This document shows positions 61,860 to 64,000 of a stretch of DNA of 64,000 bases, in pieces. How positions within the stretch are numbered: position 1 is the first letter of the stretch; the number at the start of each line of letters is the position of its first letter. This DNA comes from an uncultured Campylobacter sp. (GTDB lineage: Bacteria > Campylobacterota > Campylobacteria > Campylobacterales > Campylobacteraceae): contig NZ_CALIST010000022.1 of NCBI RefSeq assembly GCF_938041645.1, forward strand, positions 124,001 through 188,000, read 5' to 3'. Made by a program: the position numbers and the translations under genes. The notes beneath the pieces are model-generated. The model saw only the letters and a program-made list of their open reading frames with translations. It was not told where the DNA came from and did not search any database.

Positions 61860-62660
61860 TTAAATTTTGCCGCTCGCGCCGAGCTTTATCTCGCGCAGCG
61901 CAGCGCCGACGTCATTTTGGCGCATAAAATGCTCGCCGATCAAAAACGCATCGACGCCCGCCTCGTGCAAGCTTAAAAGCTGCTCGTGCGAGTGCAGACC
62001 GCTTTCGGCGACGATGATCTTGCCGTTTGGAATCAGCGGGATCAGCCGCTCGCTCAGGCTCGTATCGACCTCGAAAGTCTCTAAATTTCGATGGTTGATG
62101 CCGATAATATCAGCGCCTGCAAAGACCACTTTTTTCAGATCGTCCTTATCGTGGATCTCGCACAGCGCCTCAAGCCCCAGCCTGCGGGCAAACTCAAGCA
62201 GTTCTCTCAGCTCCTTGCCTTCCAGAGCTTTGGCGATCAGCAGGATAAAATCCGCGCCGTAAACCAGCGCCTCTAGGACTTGATAGCGATCTATGATGAA
62301 ATCCTTGCGCAAAATGGGCGTGTGAGTGTAGCGGCGGATCTGCGGGATGAACTCCAAATCGCCTCTGAAATAATGCGGCTCGGTAAGCACCGAAAAGGCG
62401 CTCGCACCTGCATTTTCGTACTCCACGGCAAGGCTTAGCGGCTCAAAATCCTCGCGGATGATCCCCTTACTCGGGCTTGCCTTTTTGATCTCGGCGATAA
62501 TGCGTAGCGGGTCCTTCTCATCGCTTCTAAGCGCGCTTATGACGTCGCGCGGCTCGTAGGGATTAGCGCTTAGCGAGCGGCCGAGCAGATCCTCGGGTAG
62601 CCTTTCTTTACGAAGCGCGAGATCCTCTCGAGTACGTTTTAAAATTTCATCCAAAATCAT
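61860..62660 (-). CDS. trpC: Indole-3-glycerol-phosphate synthase
   Basis: TrpC closes the indole ring in tryptophan synthesis. The (beta/alpha)8 barrel is complete: IIAEIKKASPSKGIIREDF (catalytic Lys), FSVLTEPHYFRGD, ILRKDFIIDRYQV, GINHRNLETFEVD and VAESGLHSHEQL. It has 266 residues. It begins three bases after the TPR gene, an order kept in C. jejuni. Confidence 0.96.
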   Translation of the reverse strand: MILDEILKRTREDLALRKERLPEDLLGRSLSANPYEPRDVISALRSDEKDPLRIIAEIKKASPSKGIIREDFEPLSLAVEYENAGASAFSVLTEPHYFRGDLEFIPQIRRYTHTPILRKDFIIDRYQVLEALVYGADFILLIAKALEGKELRELLEFARRLGLEALCEIHDKDDLKKVVFAGADIIGINHRNLETFEVDTSLSERLIPLIPNGKIIVAESGLHSHEQLLSLHEAGVDAFLIGEHFMRQNDVGAALREIKLGASGKI

Positions 62661-62662
62661 CG

Positions 62663-64000
62663 CTACTGCTTTGGTGTCTGAATTTTAGAGCCGGTGGGCT
62701 CTTTCGACGTAGAATTTTGCTCTGGTATAAAATCCTGCCTCGATACGGAATTTTGTCTTGACGAGGCAGAATTCTGCGCGGCGGAATTTATAGGCGTCGC
62801 AAAATTTTCAGAAGCCGCGGAATTTGGTGTCTGGTTTTGAACCATGGAATTTGCAGACCTGGCAGAATTTTGCGAAGCGGAGTCTTTTGGCGTTAAATCA
62901 CGCGTTGCAGCGGAGCTTGGACGCGCGGAATCTAACGCGGAGCTTTCGGGCGCCGTAGATTTTATGGAATTAGGCGAAGGAGTTTTTATTGCCGGGCTTT
63001 GCGGCGCCTGATCTTTCGGCGTGGAGCCTTTTATCGTAGCGGGGTTTTGCGATATAGAATTCTGCGGCGCTACGCCTGTGCCAGCAGCGCACGCATCGAT
63101 CGCCTCCAAATGCTCTTTGCCTTCGGGGGAATTAAAAAATTCTGCGTCTTTGATCTTAGCCATTTCATTTTTAGCCTTGTCGCACTCGCCAAGCTTGTAG
63201 TATCCCCAAGCAAGCGAGTCCAGATAATACGGCGAGTCGGGGTCTTTTTGTAGAGCGCGGCGGACGAGCTCGATGCCCTTGCGAACGTCTAAATCGTGAT
63301 CTATTAAGATGTAGCCGTAGTAGTTTAGGTGCACGGGGTCTTTAAGCTGCGGCACGATATTTTCAAATTTTGCCACTACGCTAGATAGGGTCTTGGCATC
63401 TACGTTTTTGCCCGCACTTTCATATTCGTAGATCGCCTCGATCGCCAAAAAGTCGTAATTTTTGGTCTTCATAAACTCATCGCGTGCCATTTTAATCGCG
63501 GTTTTATAGTCTTTTTTATGCGCGTAGGCATCGATTAGAAGCTCGCGCTTGTAGTCGTATTTCTTCAAAAGCTCGATTATTTTATCAAAGTCGTTTGAGT
63601 AGTAATAAATCGCTATCATATCGTCTAAGAATTTATTATCTCCTTTGGCTTCATACAGCGCTTCATCGATCTTAGCGACATCCAAATAGCGTTTATTCGC
63701 GCGATACACATCAGCTAGCAGCTCGCACGCCATACCCTGGGCGCAGCCGTAGATGCGCCTATGCGTCTCGATGATGCGGATCGCTCCGTCCGAATCATTG
63801 AGTTTATTTAGCAGCACGTCGCATAATCTGATGAGATTTTCGTCAGTTTTGTCTAGCTCATAGGCTTTTTCAAAGTAGGTTTTGGCTAAAGTAAAATTCT
63901 CCATCGCATAATATGTCGCCGCTAAGATCGCGTAACTACGCGAAACTGGATCTACGGTGACCAGCTTAAGAGCAGCGGTATTGGCGTTTAGATTATCTTT
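62663..64000 (-). CDS. TPR-repeat protein with Asn-Ser-rich tail, 5' end beyond the window
   Basis: An internal ATG at 63904 could be taken as the start, but the frame stays open for 32 more codons to base 64000 and reads as TPR helices (AILAATYYAMEN), so the gene is truncated here. TPR repeats cover most of the protein (DSPYYLDSLAWGYYKLGECDK near the end). The C-terminal ~135 residues are disordered, rich in Asn, Ser, Ala, Pro. The C. jejuni gene beside trpC is a TPR lipoprotein; the missing N-terminus likely carries a lipobox. Confidence 0.85.
   Translation of the reverse strand, partial: KDNLNANTAALKLVTVDPVSRSYAILAATYYAMENFTLAKTYFEKAYELDKTDENLIRLCDVLLNKLNDSDGAIRIIETHRRIYGCAQGMACELLADVYRANKRYLDVAKIDEALYEAKGDNKFLDDMIAIYYYSNDFDKIIELLKKYDYKRELLIDAYAHKKDYKTAIKMARDEFMKTKNYDFLAIEAIYEYESAGKNVDAKTLSSVVAKFENIVPQLKDPVHLNYYGYILIDHDLDVRKGIELVRRALQKDPDSPYYLDSLAWGYYKLGECDKAKNEMAKIKDAEFFNSPEGKEHLEAIDACAAGTGVAPQNSISQNPATIKGSTPKDQAPQSPAIKTPSPNSIKSTAPESSALDSARPSSAATRDLTPKDSASQNSARSANSMVQNQTPNSAASENFATPINSAAQNSASSRQNSVSRQDFIPEQNSTSKEPTGSKIQTPKQ
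62666..63064 (-). repeat. RAATTY array in the C-terminal tail of the TPR gene
   Basis: Eleven AATT cores, ten RAATTY. They lie in the Asn-first frame, encoding the tail. Confidence 0.8.

Noticed and set aside
1..64000. Phase-variable homopolymer tracts, insertion sequences, prophage or rRNA
   Set aside because: No run of G or C of eight or more, no transposase, integrase or phage structural gene and no rRNA sequence was recognised.

Overview
The window looks like chromosome from a Campylobacter-type epsilonproteobacterium of intermediate G+C. Several gene orders match those I remember from Campylobacter jejuni: ilvC next to a divergent polysaccharide deacetylase and dprA; rpsB-tsf-ABC ATPase-acidic protein-gmk-tatA-argS; yebC-ppiB; frdC-frdA-frdB; and a TPR protein-trpC-HIT gene. 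Codons are much richer in G+C than in C. jejuni, while intergenic DNA is full of A/T palindromes. The slot where C. jejuni carries the flagellar export gene fliR, between the acidic protein and the ABC ATPase, holds only 57 bp. A non-motile, moderate-G+C species such as Campylobacter gracilis fits; the species name is inference.

Layout. 1-2345: dprA (partial), deacetylase and ilvC, all leftward, divergent from proC (2483-3439). 4147-10296: an accessory cluster of small poorly known genes (zinc-ribbon-like protein, DUF1963/YwqG-like, SMI1/KNR4-like, DUF4299-like, DUF3137-like), followed by a Sel1-repeat protein. 12025-19296: leftward translation/secretion operon rpsB to argS. 19581-28703: iadA, a laccase-domain protein with ribE, cytochrome c, an exporter ABC protein, mnmG, bioB and a lipoprotein. 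28882-28956: tRNA-Glu(CUC). 29273-40114: ankyrin genes, membrane proteins, ilvA, trmA and an NhaC antiporter. 40515-48658: copA/copZ, yebC-ppiB-acpS, class II DAHP synthase, rarD. 48932-51717: two membrane proteins, one with ankyrin-like repeats. 51894-56249: fumarate reductase frdCAB and lgt. 56918-64000: an unknown gene, dinB, ribBA-like, a WG-repeat protein, HIT, trpC and a 5'-truncated TPR protein. No transposase, integrase, rRNA, cas gene or prophage gene was seen.

The main unexpected signal is a dispersed hexamer, RAATTY (GAATTC, GAATTT, AAATTC, AAATTT). It forms dense quasi-periodic arrays between genes and also sits inside genes as in-frame inserts read as Asn-Ser or Asn-Phe every 5, 6 or 7 residues. 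Housekeeping enzymes ProC, ArgS, TrmA and RibE each carry such an insert at a point where family members normally have none; four other proteins have similar linkers or tails. By hand count, 61 of 65 AATT tetranucleotides in seven coding inserts and 42 of 42 in three intergenic arrays are RAATTY. In C. jejuni, adenine methylation of RAATTY (methyltransferase CtsM) is, to my knowledge, the mark that lets DNA be taken up in natural transformation. I therefore propose that these arrays are self-recognition (uptake) sequences that spread through this higher-G+C genome and invaded genes. The arrays are seen directly; their role is inference.
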